64,000 nucleotides of DNA from DTWD01 sp963662965 (GTDB taxonomy: Bacteria; Acidobacteriota; Vicinamibacteria; Vicinamibacterales; UBA8438), in assembly GCA_963662965.1 (NCBI GenBank), contig OY759970.1, forward strand, positions 868,001 to 932,000. The letters are read 5' to 3'. Position 1 is the first letter of the stretch. Each line of letters starts with the position of its first letter. The translations under genes were made by a program, and so were the position numbers. Positions 19,357-27,097 of the stretch are shown here, piece by piece. The notes under the pieces are model-generated. The model made no database searches and had not been told where the DNA came from. It worked only from the letters and a program-made list of their open reading frames with translations.

Positions 19357-20618
19357 AGTGGCGCGTCCGCTTCCAGCCCGGTCCGCCGTCGCAGCCGCAC
19401 CCGGTGCACGCGACGCCGCTCGGCCTCCAGGACATCGACGCTGAGCTCATCGACGTCGAACGACTCCCCGGCCGCCGGCACACGTCCGAGTCGCGCCAAA
19501 ATGTAGCCCGCAACCGTTTCGAACCCTTCCGGCTGGATGGCGACGTCGAGCCGCTTGCTCACGTCGTCGATGCTCACGCGACCGTTGAAGACAAAGCTCC
19601 CAGCGCCCTCATCGATGATCGGCTCCGTCTCCACGTCGTATTCGTCGCGGATCTCACCGACGATTTCTTCGAGCAGGTCCTCGATCGTCACGAGGCCGGC
19701 CGTGCCGCCGTACTCGTCGTGCACGATGGCGCTCTGCACGTGCTCGCGCTGCAGCTCCCGCAGGAGGTCGGCTACGCGTTTGGTCTCCGGCACGACATGC
19801 GCTGGCCGCATCAGCTGAGGGACCACCTGCGTGCTTCCGGGCATGTTGGCCAGCGTCACCAGGTCCTTGACGAAGACGAATCCGAGCACCGTATCGAGGC
19901 TGTGCTCGAATACCGGCAGTCGCGAGTACTGCTCCTCGGCGAAGACCTCCCGGAGCTGGTCGAGTGTTGCCTCGGACGGCACGGCGACGATGTCGGGACG
20001 CGGCGTCATCACCTCCCGCACCAAGGTGTCGCCGAACTCGACCACCGACTGCAGCAGCGCATGCTCCTCTTGTTCCTCGATCCGGGCGCGGTCGGCCGGG
20101 CTGGTCGCAACATCCGTCGTGGCCGCGGCAGCCGCCGCGTCAGCGAGAGTTGCCCCCTTCCCGTTCAGCGGGACGTCGCCGCGTGAACGCGGGCTTTGCA
20201 ACAGCCCGACGAGTGGTCGAGTCACCGGGCGAAGTGCGCCGACCGCCAGCTGCAGTGAGGGCAGCAGCAGCTCCAACACCCGCACCGGATCGCGCCGGGC
20301 AATGGCGACCGGCAGCACATGGCCGCACACCAGTAGAAACAGGATGAGGCCGGCGGTGACCGCCGCCACAGAGGCGAGGCCCCGCGCGTCGGTCGCCAGC
20401 ATCGTCACGGCGGCGACCAGCACGATGATGATGCCTTCGAGCAAGCGGAGCGGCACGAAGAGTCGTACCGGGTCGTCGAGGCAGCCCAACCGGTCCAGCC
20501 AATCGTGCCGCTCGGCGTCGAGACGAAGCGGCAGGCGCATCAACGCCGCGAACGCGGCGTCCACGGTGCCGACATAGACGGCGGCGCAGGCGAGGAGAAA
20601 GAGGACGAGTGGGATCAC
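19353..20618 (-). CDS. CorC/HlyC-type CNNM transporter-associated protein (hemolysin family)
   Basis: 421 residues. An N-terminal DUF21/CNNM membrane region of about four helices (residues 1-135) is followed by a loop and a CBS pair around VMTPRPDIVAVP, SRLPVFEHSLDTVLGFVFVKDL and HVQSAIVHDEYGGTAGLVTIEDLLEEIVGEI. The C terminus is a CorC_HlyC domain (FVFNGRVSIDDVSKRLD). Relatives are implicated in Mg2+/Co2+ homeostasis. The start is GTG 20618, overlapping the ybeY stop (GTGA), and the stop overlaps era. Confidence 0.9.
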   Translation of the reverse strand: MIPLVLFLLACAAVYVGTVDAAFAALMRLPLRLDAERHDWLDRLGCLDDPVRLFVPLRLLEGIIIVLVAAVTMLATDARGLASVAAVTAGLILFLLVCGHVLPVAIARRDPVRVLELLLPSLQLAVGALRPVTRPLVGLLQSPRSRGDVPLNGKGATLADAAAAAATTDVATSPADRARIEEQEEHALLQSVVEFGDTLVREVMTPRPDIVAVPSEATLDQLREVFAEEQYSRLPVFEHSLDTVLGFVFVKDLVTLANMPGSTQVVPQLMRPAHVVPETKRVADLLRELQREHVQSAIVHDEYGGTAGLVTIEDLLEEIVGEIRDEYDVETEPIIDEGAGSFVFNGRVSIDDVSKRLDVAIQPEGFETVAGYILARLGRVPAAGESFDVDELSVDVLEAERRRVHRVRLRRRTGLEADAPL

Positions 20619-21076
20619 GCGACCCCTCCGTGACGCCGTAGCCGCCGCTCGAGATGGGCCATTTGCCCCGTGTCGCGCTCGTGGTCGTAGCCGATCAGAT
20701 GCAGGAGCCCATGCAACGCCAGCCGTCGCAGCTCGACTCCGAGCCGATGACCAGCGGCCCGCGCCTGTCGTCTCGCGACCCCGGTGGCGATCACGATGTC
20801 ACCAAGGTGATGGTCGAGCGCGCCGCCGCGGGCGTGTCCGTCGACGGTCTCGTCGTTCTCCAGAGCCGTCGGAAACGACAACACATCGGTGGCGCGGTCG
20901 ATGCCACGGTAGCGCTGATTGAGCATGCGTATTTTGCCGTCGCCAACCAGCGCCAGCGCGACCTCGCCGCGCGCGGCCGGCGGCGCCACGTCGACGATCC
21001 ACCGCCGAAGCCGATCGGCGCGGACCGCCCGGCCACGGCCGTCCGTCACGACCACACTCAGCCGGTGGACGGTCAC
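20615..21076 (-). CDS. ybeY: endoribonuclease YbeY (rRNA maturation)
   Basis: 153 residues. It is a zinc metallo-endoribonuclease involved in 16S 3'-end processing and ribosome quality control. The core motif HGLLHLIGYDHERD has the three zinc histidines. NQRYRGIDRATDVLSFP is the other family signature. The start codon appears to be GTG. It lies 34 bases after phoH and overlaps the CorC-like gene. Confidence 0.95.
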   Translation of the reverse strand: MTVHRLSVVVTDGRGRAVRADRLRRWIVDVAPPAARGEVALALVGDGKIRMLNQRYRGIDRATDVLSFPTALENDETVDGHARGGALDHHLGDIVIATGVARRQARAAGHRLGVELRRLALHGLLHLIGYDHERDTGQMAHLERRLRRHGGVA

Positions 21077-21110
21077 CGCTGTCCCTGCCTACGCACGGAC
21101 TCGGGGCTTG

Positions 21111-22124
21111 TCAGCTGTCATCGGACTCGGACGGACCGGCTGCCCTCGTCGAGAGCGCTTCGTACGCTTTCACGATTCGCTGAACGAGCGGGTGTCGTAC
21201 CACATCGCGGTCGTTGAAGTGCACGGTCGATATGCCGTCGACCTTGTGCAGGACTTTCAGCGCGTGCACGACACCAGACGTCCGACTTGTCGGAAGGTCG
21301 ATCTGCGTGATGTCGCCGGTGACGACCGCCTTCGACCCGAACCCGAGACGGGTCAAGAACATCTTCATCTGTGCGGTCGTGGTGTTCTGCGCCTCGTCGA
21401 GGATCACAAACGCGTCGTTGAGCGTCCGACCGCGCATGAAGGCGATCGGCGCGATTTCGATAACCTCGCGGTCGAGGAGGCGTTCGACCCGGTCGGAGTC
21501 GAGCATGTCGTACAGGGCATCGTACAGCGGTCGCAAGTACGGGTTGACCTTTTCCTGGAGGTCTCCCGGCAGAAAGCCAAGCTTCTCGCCGGCCTCGACC
21601 GCCGGTCTGGCGAGGATGATGCGACGCACCCGTTTCGAGGTCAGGTAGGCGACCGCCTGCGCCATCGCGAGGTAGGTCTTCCCGGTGCCCGCGGGACCAA
21701 TTCCAAAGACGATGTCATGCCGCTCGATCGCCTCGAGATAGCGGCGCTGATTGACTGTCTTGGGCGTGACGTGACGTTTGCTCGACGCGCGGAGCGGTCC
21801 TTTTCCTTTGACGAAGAAGTCGCGGAGGTCGATCCCCTCGTCCTGACTGACCAGCTCGGATGCCCGGCGCACGTCCTCACGCGAAAATTGATACCCCTCT
21901 CGGAGGAGGCTGGTGAGCTGGTCGACCACGCGCTCGGTCTTCGCGAGATTGGCGGACTCGCCGGTCACGAGCAACTCGTGACCGTCGGTCCGGATCTGCA
22001 CGTCGAACTGGTGCTCGAGCTGCTTGAGATTCCGGTCGCGGGAGCCGAATAAGGTCTCGATCCCCTCGTCGGGAACCGGAATCTTCACGAAGGAGGGCGT
22101 AGCTGGCACGCGGGTCTTGAGCAA
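21111..22124 (-). CDS. phoH: PhoH-like ATPase
   Basis: 337 residues. It has an N-terminal KH-like/RNA-binding region (DEGIETLFGSRDRNLKQLE) and a C-terminal ATPase with Walker A GIGPAGTGKTYLAMA and Walker B AFVILDEAQNTT. PhoH/YbeZ forms a module with YbeY, the next gene, and is linked to RNA processing. The chosen start is TTG 22124. A nearby ATG is out of frame, so the true start is a little uncertain. Confidence 0.93.
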   Translation of the reverse strand: MLKTRVPATPSFVKIPVPDEGIETLFGSRDRNLKQLEHQFDVQIRTDGHELLVTGESANLAKTERVVDQLTSLLREGYQFSREDVRRASELVSQDEGIDLRDFFVKGKGPLRASSKRHVTPKTVNQRRYLEAIERHDIVFGIGPAGTGKTYLAMAQAVAYLTSKRVRRIILARPAVEAGEKLGFLPGDLQEKVNPYLRPLYDALYDMLDSDRVERLLDREVIEIAPIAFMRGRTLNDAFVILDEAQNTTTAQMKMFLTRLGFGSKAVVTGDITQIDLPTSRTSGVVHALKVLHKVDGISTVHFNDRDVVRHPLVQRIVKAYEALSTRAAGPSESDDS

Positions 22125-22160
22125 TCGTTACCATGCGCCCCAAGCCCCGGTCAAGAGGGG

Positions 22161-23906
22161 CTACCGTTCGAGATGCAGCTCGCGCAGCTGGCGCCTGTCG
22201 ACCGTTGATGGCGAACCCGTCATCAAATCCACGGCCGTCGCGGTCTTCGGAAACGCCATGACGTCGCGAATCGACGGCTCGCCGGCCAGGATGGCCACGA
22301 TCCGATCCAACCCGAACGCGATCCCGCCATGGGGCGGCGTTCCGTGCTGCAGCGCATCAAGAAAGAAGCCGAAGCGGGCTTTGGCATCGTCGTCGCTGAT
22401 CTTCAGCAGCTGGAAGATACGCGCCTGGAGTGTCGCGTCATGGATACGAATGCTGCCGCCGGCGATCTCGCTACCGTTGAGTACGAGGTCGTACGCTTGC
22501 GCACGCACGCTCCTCGGATCGTCGTCGAGGCGGCCCAGGTCTTCCGGACGGGGCGAGGTGAACGGGTGATGCATGGAGACGAGCCGCTGCTCGGTCTCGC
22601 TCCACTCCATCAGCGGAAAGTCGACGACCCAGGCCAGCGCCGGGCCACTCTCGTCGATCAGCCCCTCGCGCCGGGCCACCAGGAGACGCAGTTGGCCGAG
22701 CAGCACCGATGCTTCGTACCCCTGCCCTCCCGCCAGCAGCGTGAGGTCGTCGTCCCCGGCGCCGACCGCCTCGACCACCTGCGTCAACGCCGGCTCGCCG
22801 GCCGCTTTGAGGATCGAGCTTTGAATGGCACCCTCGGCGGACCGTCGCACCCAGACCAGCCCTTTCGCGCCCATGGCAATCGCTTCGCCCACGAGCTTGT
22901 CGATCTGCGCGCGGGCTTGACGCCCCGCCCCCGGCACGACGAGCGCCCGGATCGAACCTCCACCCGCCACCAGAACGCGAAAGACCTTGAACGCGCCCTC
23001 GCGGAAGACCTCTGACACATCCTGAACCGGCATCTCGAACCGCAAGTCTGGCTTGTCACTTCCATAGCGGGTCATCGCCTCCGCATACGTCAGCCGAGGA
23101 AACGGGACTGGCACCTCCTGGTCGACCACCCGAAAGATCGCCTGGATGAGCCGCTCGACCGTGCCGAACACCACCTCCTGATTCACGAACGACATCTCCA
23201 TGTCGATCTGCGTGAATTCCGGCTGCCGGTCAGCCCGAAGGTCCTCATCTCGAAAGCACTTCACGATCTGGAAGTACCGGTCCATGCCCGAAATCATCAG
23301 GATCTGCTTGAAGATCTGCGGTGACTGCGGGAGCGCATAAAACTCGCCGGCGTGCAGTCGGCTCGGCACGAGATAGTCGCGCGCCCCTTCGGGCGTCGAC
23401 TTCGTCAACAGCGGCGTCTCGATCTCCCAAAACCCCTCGGCGTCGAGACACGTTCGCACCGCCAGCGCAATGCGGTGGCGCAGACCGATGTTTTCGCGCA
23501 TCCGAGATCGGCGGAGATCGAGATAGCGATAGCGGAGGCGGATTTCCTCCGACACCGGCGTCTCGTCGTCGATCTGAAACGGTGGCGTCCGCGCCTCGTT
23601 GAGAATCGTGATCGTGCGTATCGCCACCTCGACCTCGCCGGTGGCGAGTTTCGGATTGAGCGTGTCGTCGGAGCGGCGCTCGAGGGATCCGGTCACGGCG
23701 ATCACGAATTCGGGGCGCACTTGCTTCGCGAGCGCAAGCGCGTCATCACCTTCGCGGGCCACCACCTGGGTAATCCCGTACCGGTCACGCACATCGAGAA
23801 AAATGAGCGATCCGAGGTCACGGATCTTGTGGACCCATCCCATCAGCACGACATCGGTGCCGACGTCGCCTGGACGGAGCTCGCCGCAGGTGTGAGTACG
23901 TGTCAT
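22161..23906 (-). CDS. aspS: aspartyl-tRNA synthetase (bacterial type)
   Basis: About 581 residues, class II. The N-terminal OB anticodon-binding domain starts RTHTCGELRPGDVG. Motif 2 is CFRDEDLRADRQPEFTQID, a bacterial GAD insertion follows, and motif 3 is GIAFGLDRIVAILAG. ATG 23906 gives the canonical N terminus. A GTG at 23924 would overlap the hisS stop and is the alternative. Whether it also charges tRNA-Asn cannot be judged here. Confidence 0.95.
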   Translation of the reverse strand: MTRTHTCGELRPGDVGTDVVLMGWVHKIRDLGSLIFLDVRDRYGITQVVAREGDDALALAKQVRPEFVIAVTGSLERRSDDTLNPKLATGEVEVAIRTITILNEARTPPFQIDDETPVSEEIRLRYRYLDLRRSRMRENIGLRHRIALAVRTCLDAEGFWEIETPLLTKSTPEGARDYLVPSRLHAGEFYALPQSPQIFKQILMISGMDRYFQIVKCFRDEDLRADRQPEFTQIDMEMSFVNQEVVFGTVERLIQAIFRVVDQEVPVPFPRLTYAEAMTRYGSDKPDLRFEMPVQDVSEVFREGAFKVFRVLVAGGGSIRALVVPGAGRQARAQIDKLVGEAIAMGAKGLVWVRRSAEGAIQSSILKAAGEPALTQVVEAVGAGDDDLTLLAGGQGYEASVLLGQLRLLVARREGLIDESGPALAWVVDFPLMEWSETEQRLVSMHHPFTSPRPEDLGRLDDDPRSVRAQAYDLVLNGSEIAGGSIRIHDATLQARIFQLLKISDDDAKARFGFFLDALQHGTPPHGGIAFGLDRIVAILAGEPSIRDVMAFPKTATAVDLMTGSPSTVDRRQLRELHLER

Positions 23907-23916
23907 ATCCCACTGA

Positions 23917-25176
23917 TCAGTCACTGGTCGTCGTATCGGCCGCGGCGAGTCGCCGCACCACCTCCGAGCGCGCCACCCTCACCTGCTCGCCCGAGCGCAT
24001 GTCCTTGATGGTCACTTCGTCGCGGGCGAGTTCGTCGCCACCCAGAATCACGACGCGGCGCGCGCCGGTCCGGTCGGCCCGCTTCATCTGCGCCCGCAGC
24101 GACCGCGCGTCGTAGTCGACGAGGGTCGAGACGCCGCCGTGCCGGAGATCGCGCGCGAGGAGATGCGCTGGCCGCCGCGCCTCCTCCCCGAGCGCCACGA
24201 TGAACGCGTCAGGCTCCGGCGCGCCGGGGCCGTCCGGCATGGCGAGCACGAGACGCTCGAGTCCGGCCGCGAAGCCGATCCCGGCGCGGTCGGGACCGCC
24301 GAGTTGACGCACCAGGCCGTCGTACCGCCCGCCGCCCAGCAGCGCGTTCTGCGCGCCGAGCTGCGCGCCGAGCACCTCGAAGGTGGTACGTGTGTAGTAA
24401 TCGAGTCCGCGCACGAGGCGATGGGAGACGCGGTAGTCGAGCCCGAGCGCGGTCAACTGCGCCCGTGTGGCGTCGAAGTGCTCCCGGCAGGCGTCACACA
24501 GGTAGTCGATCGAGCGTGGCAGCGCATCGATGATCGGCTGGTCGGCCGGCACCTTGCAGTCGTAGATGCGCAACGGATTCGTCTTGGCCCGCCGTTGGCA
24601 GGCTCCGCAGAGCTCCGGCAGCCGATCACCCAGGGCGTCGAGCAGCGCCTGGCTGAACGCCGGGCGGCACTCGGGGCAGCCGACCGAGTTGATGACGACG
24701 TCGACGGCGTCAATCTCGAGGTCCCGCACGAGCGCCATCGCCATCTCGATCACTTCCGCGTCGAGCGTCGGGTCGGTGATCCCGAACACCTCGACGTTGA
24801 GCTGATGAAACTGCCGATACCGCCCCTTTTGCGGGCGTTCGTAGCGAAACATCGGACCGAGACAGAACACCTTGACCGTGGCGAGGTGCTGCTCGAGGGC
24901 ATGCTCGACGAAGGCCCGCACCATGCTGGGCGTCGCCTCCGGCCGCAGGGTTACCCGTTCGCCGCCCTTGTCCTCAAACGCGTACATCTCCTTTTGGACG
25001 ATGTCGGTGCTCTCTCCCGTCCCCTTGGCAAAGAGCTCCTCGCGCTCGATGATCGGCGTACGGATCTCGTGGTAGCCGTAGCGGCGGCAGAGGTCCCGGG
25101 TGACCTGCTCGAGCCGCTGCCAGCACTCGACTTCACCGGGCAAGATGTCGTGCGTACCTCGAATGGCCGGAATCAT
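23917..25176 (-). CDS. hisS: histidyl-tRNA synthetase
   Basis: 419 residues, class II. It starts IPAIRGTHDILPGE. Motif 2 is MFRYERPQKGRYRQFHQLN, the HisRS-specific stretch is LVRGLDYYTRTTFEV, and motif 3 is GIGFAAGLERLVLAM. The anticodon-binding domain ends near VTIKDMRSGEQV. It is the first gene of the long minus-strand run, with a TATAAT box 14 bases upstream of the ATG and so a very short leader. Confidence 0.96.
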   Translation of the reverse strand: MIPAIRGTHDILPGEVECWQRLEQVTRDLCRRYGYHEIRTPIIEREELFAKGTGESTDIVQKEMYAFEDKGGERVTLRPEATPSMVRAFVEHALEQHLATVKVFCLGPMFRYERPQKGRYRQFHQLNVEVFGITDPTLDAEVIEMAMALVRDLEIDAVDVVINSVGCPECRPAFSQALLDALGDRLPELCGACQRRAKTNPLRIYDCKVPADQPIIDALPRSIDYLCDACREHFDATRAQLTALGLDYRVSHRLVRGLDYYTRTTFEVLGAQLGAQNALLGGGRYDGLVRQLGGPDRAGIGFAAGLERLVLAMPDGPGAPEPDAFIVALGEEARRPAHLLARDLRHGGVSTLVDYDARSLRAQMKRADRTGARRVVILGGDELARDEVTIKDMRSGEQVRVARSEVVRRLAAADTTTSD

Positions 25177-25190
25177 CGGATGTGGCGGGA

Positions 25191-25196
25191 ATTATA
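25191..25196 (-). promoter_or_regulatory. -10 box TATAAT for hisS
   Basis: Minus-strand GCTATAATTCCC, 14 bases before the hisS ATG. It probably drives the hisS-aspS-phoH run. The divergent moaA promoter is 40 bases away. Confidence 0.6.
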
Positions 25197-25234
25197 GCGT
25201 CTGCCCCTCCCGAGCCCTCTCTCGCTGAGAGTGC

Positions 25235-25240
25235 GATAAT
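25235..25240 (+). promoter_or_regulatory. -10 box GATAAT for moaA
   Basis: Plus-strand GCGATAATG ending 8 bases before the moaA ATG (25249). The transcript would begin at or next to the start codon, so moaA is probably leaderless. Confidence 0.5.
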
Positions 25241-25248
25241 GAAGGTCC

Positions 25249-26280
25249 ATGTCGATCCAGCCAGTCGAGGATGCGCTCGACCGCCCACTCCGAAGCCTGC
25301 GGATCTCGGTCACCGACCGCTGCAACCTCCGGTGCCAGTACTGCATGCCGGAGGCGGAGTACGTCTGGCTCCCCCGCAAGGACATCCTCTCCTTCGAGGA
25401 AATCAGCTCGTTGGTCGATGTGTTCACCGCCGCGGGGGTAGCACGCGTCCGGCTGACGGGTGGCGAACCGCTGTTGCGGAAGGACCTCCCCGAGCTCATT
25501 CGGCTGCTGGCGGAGAAGCCGGCAGTGGCCGACCTGGCACTGACGACCAACGGGATGCTGCTGGCCGATCAAGCGACCCCGTTGCGAGACGCAGGGCTGC
25601 ATCGACTCACGGTCAGCCTCGACACGTTGCAAGAAGACCGATTCACGGAGCTCACGCGCTTCGCGGGCGTCTCCATTGTCCAGGAGGGTCTCGCGGCAGC
25701 CAAGGCCGCCGGTTTTCACGACCTCAAGATCGATACCGTCGTCATTCGAGGGGTCAACGATGACGAGCTTGTCGACTTGCTCGACTACGCACGCGCCGCG
25801 GACGCCGAGGTCCGGTTCATCGAGTACATGGACGTTGGCGGCGCGACGCGGTGGTCGGCGGACAACGTCATGTCAAGAGCCGAGATGCTGCGTGCGATCG
25901 CAGCGGAGCGGGGCCCGGTGACCGCCGTTGACGAGGTGTCGTCGGCGCCGGCCGACCGCTTTCAGCTCGCGAGCGGGCAAACGTTCGGCATCATCTCGTC
26001 GACGACGGAGCCGTTCTGCCAATCGTGCGACCGCAGTCGCCTCACCGCCGACGGCCTGTGGTACCTCTGTCTCTATGCGCGCACCGGCACCGACCTGCGG
26101 AAGGCGCTCCGCAGGGGCGCCTCGGCGGAGGAGCTCGGCGACCTCGTCGCCGCGGTCTGGACCGCGCGGGGCGACCGGGGCGCAGAGCTTCGACTCGCCG
26201 CCAAGGACCGGCAGCCGCTCATTCCGATCGAGACGTTGCAAAAAGAGCCGCACCTCGAGATGCATACCCGCGGCGGGTAG
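25249..26280 (+). CDS. moaA: GTP 3',8-cyclase MoaA (molybdenum cofactor synthesis)
   Basis: 343 residues. This radical SAM enzyme converts GTP to 3',8-cyclo-GTP in the first step of molybdopterin synthesis. The N-terminal cluster motif is CNLRCQYC after RISVTDR, followed by RLTGGEPLLR. The C-terminal second [4Fe-4S] site is CQSCDRSRLTADG with a later Cys in LCLY. The C terminus ends in the essential Gly-Gly (HTRGG). No other moa genes are next to it; the molybdoenzyme MsrP (37668-38630) in the window is a likely client. Confidence 0.96.
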   Translation: MSIQPVEDALDRPLRSLRISVTDRCNLRCQYCMPEAEYVWLPRKDILSFEEISSLVDVFTAAGVARVRLTGGEPLLRKDLPELIRLLAEKPAVADLALTTNGMLLADQATPLRDAGLHRLTVSLDTLQEDRFTELTRFAGVSIVQEGLAAAKAAGFHDLKIDTVVIRGVNDDELVDLLDYARAADAEVRFIEYMDVGGATRWSADNVMSRAEMLRAIAAERGPVTAVDEVSSAPADRFQLASGQTFGIISSTTEPFCQSCDRSRLTADGLWYLCLYARTGTDLRKALRRGASAEELGDLVAAVWTARGDRGAELRLAAKDRQPLIPIETLQKEPHLEMHTRGG

Positions 26281-26315
26281 GCTCAGCGCTTCCTGCGCAC
26301 GAACGCCAGCCCCGA

Positions 26316-26678
26316 TCAGTCCTGGTCAATCGCGCAGATCTTGAAATCGACGAGGCCAGCGTCGAGACCGGTCCGACGGACATCGAGCTCCGTATGGTCG
26401 GCCGCCAGCGTGGACGTCTTCTTCGGCCAGGCGATCCAGAGCCGGCTGTCACCGACCGCAGCGGCCATTCGCCCGATGCCACGCTCCAGCTTGCACTTGG
26501 ATCGCGTGAACCAAAGGGTGACGTCGCGCGGCCCCAGATTCGTCGTGGCTAGCGTCAGTCCGTCGGGTCGCGGCTCGAGCAAATGAACGAAGGTGGACGG
26601 GGCCTTTACCAAGACCGCGCGCGATCCCGCCTTGATGCCGAGCTTCCGCGGGAAAGGTGTACCCGAATAGCCGGCCAT
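26316..26678 (-). CDS. DUF3052 protein, C terminus cut by an in-frame TGA
   Basis: 121 residues from ATG 26678 (MAGYSGTPFPRKLGIKAGSR). It matches the DUF3052 family of unknown function (LWIAWPKKTS is the central motif). The frame ends at TGA 26316-26318 after VDFKICAIDQD. The in-frame continuation is SGLAFVRRKR to a second stop at 26283-26285. Relatives normally have a tryptophan before SGL, so TGG to TGA is a one-base change. The ATG overlaps the stop of the upstream gene (TGATG), indicating translational coupling. Confidence 0.75.
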   Translation of the reverse strand: MAGYSGTPFPRKLGIKAGSRAVLVKAPSTFVHLLEPRPDGLTLATTNLGPRDVTLWFTRSKCKLERGIGRMAAAVGDSRLWIAWPKKTSTLAADHTELDVRRTGLDAGLVDFKICAIDQD

Positions 26679-27070
26679 CACCGACACCGGTTTGACCGGT
26701 GTCTTCGGCGGGTGCGCGCAATCGCGCGGGTCAGCGCGCTCCACACCCGGCGCCAGGTCGTGAACCGAGCATCGGGTAGCAGCTTCTTGATCCGCCCCAC
26801 GGTGCTTTCGTCGCCTTCGACGAAGACGATCGGGAGGGCGTGCGTCGCCACGCGCTGGCGCAGCCCAAGGGCCAGGTCACGCCCCCACGCCGGGGCACGG
26901 CTGAGATCGATGACCACCGCCCGCGGCGGACGGCGCGAGAGCCGTTCGAGGTCGTCCGGGGTCTTGATCGAACGGTCGTCCACCACGTAGCCGGCGGTGC
27001 GAAGCCGATCGAGATGCGCGGCAACGTCGGCCTTTGGCGACCGAATCACCCGGATGGTCCCCCGAGACAT
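26678..27070 (-). CDS. receiver-like small protein of unknown function
   Basis: 130 residues (MSRGTIRVIRSPKADVAAHL). The alternating strands VVIDLSRAPAWGRDLALGLRQ and LPIVFVEGDESTVGRIKKLL resemble a degenerate response-regulator receiver fold that lacks an obvious phospho-aspartate context. The C terminus is very basic. Its stop overlaps the DUF3052 start (TGATG), so the two are co-translated, and in other genomes similar modules occur together with DUF3052 (recollection, not checked). It is divergent from the acyl-CoA synthetase, 27 bases away. Confidence 0.6.
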   Translation of the reverse strand: MSRGTIRVIRSPKADVAAHLDRLRTAGYVVDDRSIKTPDDLERLSRRPPRAVVIDLSRAPAWGRDLALGLRQRVATHALPIVFVEGDESTVGRIKKLLPDARFTTWRRVWSALTRAIARTRRRHRSNRCR

Positions 27071-27097
27071 GCACCGGTAGTTTAAGATCCTCCCCGC

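Noticed and set aside
19353..26318. TGA recoded as tryptophan in this genome (suggested by the DUF3052 and permease genes)
   Set aside because: TGA is the normal stop of many intact genes here, such as hisS, ybeY and the CorC-like gene, so the code is standard.
26678..26744. Frameshift fusion of the receiver-like protein with DUF3052
   Set aside because: The TGATG overlap explains the arrangement as two translationally coupled genes without any error.
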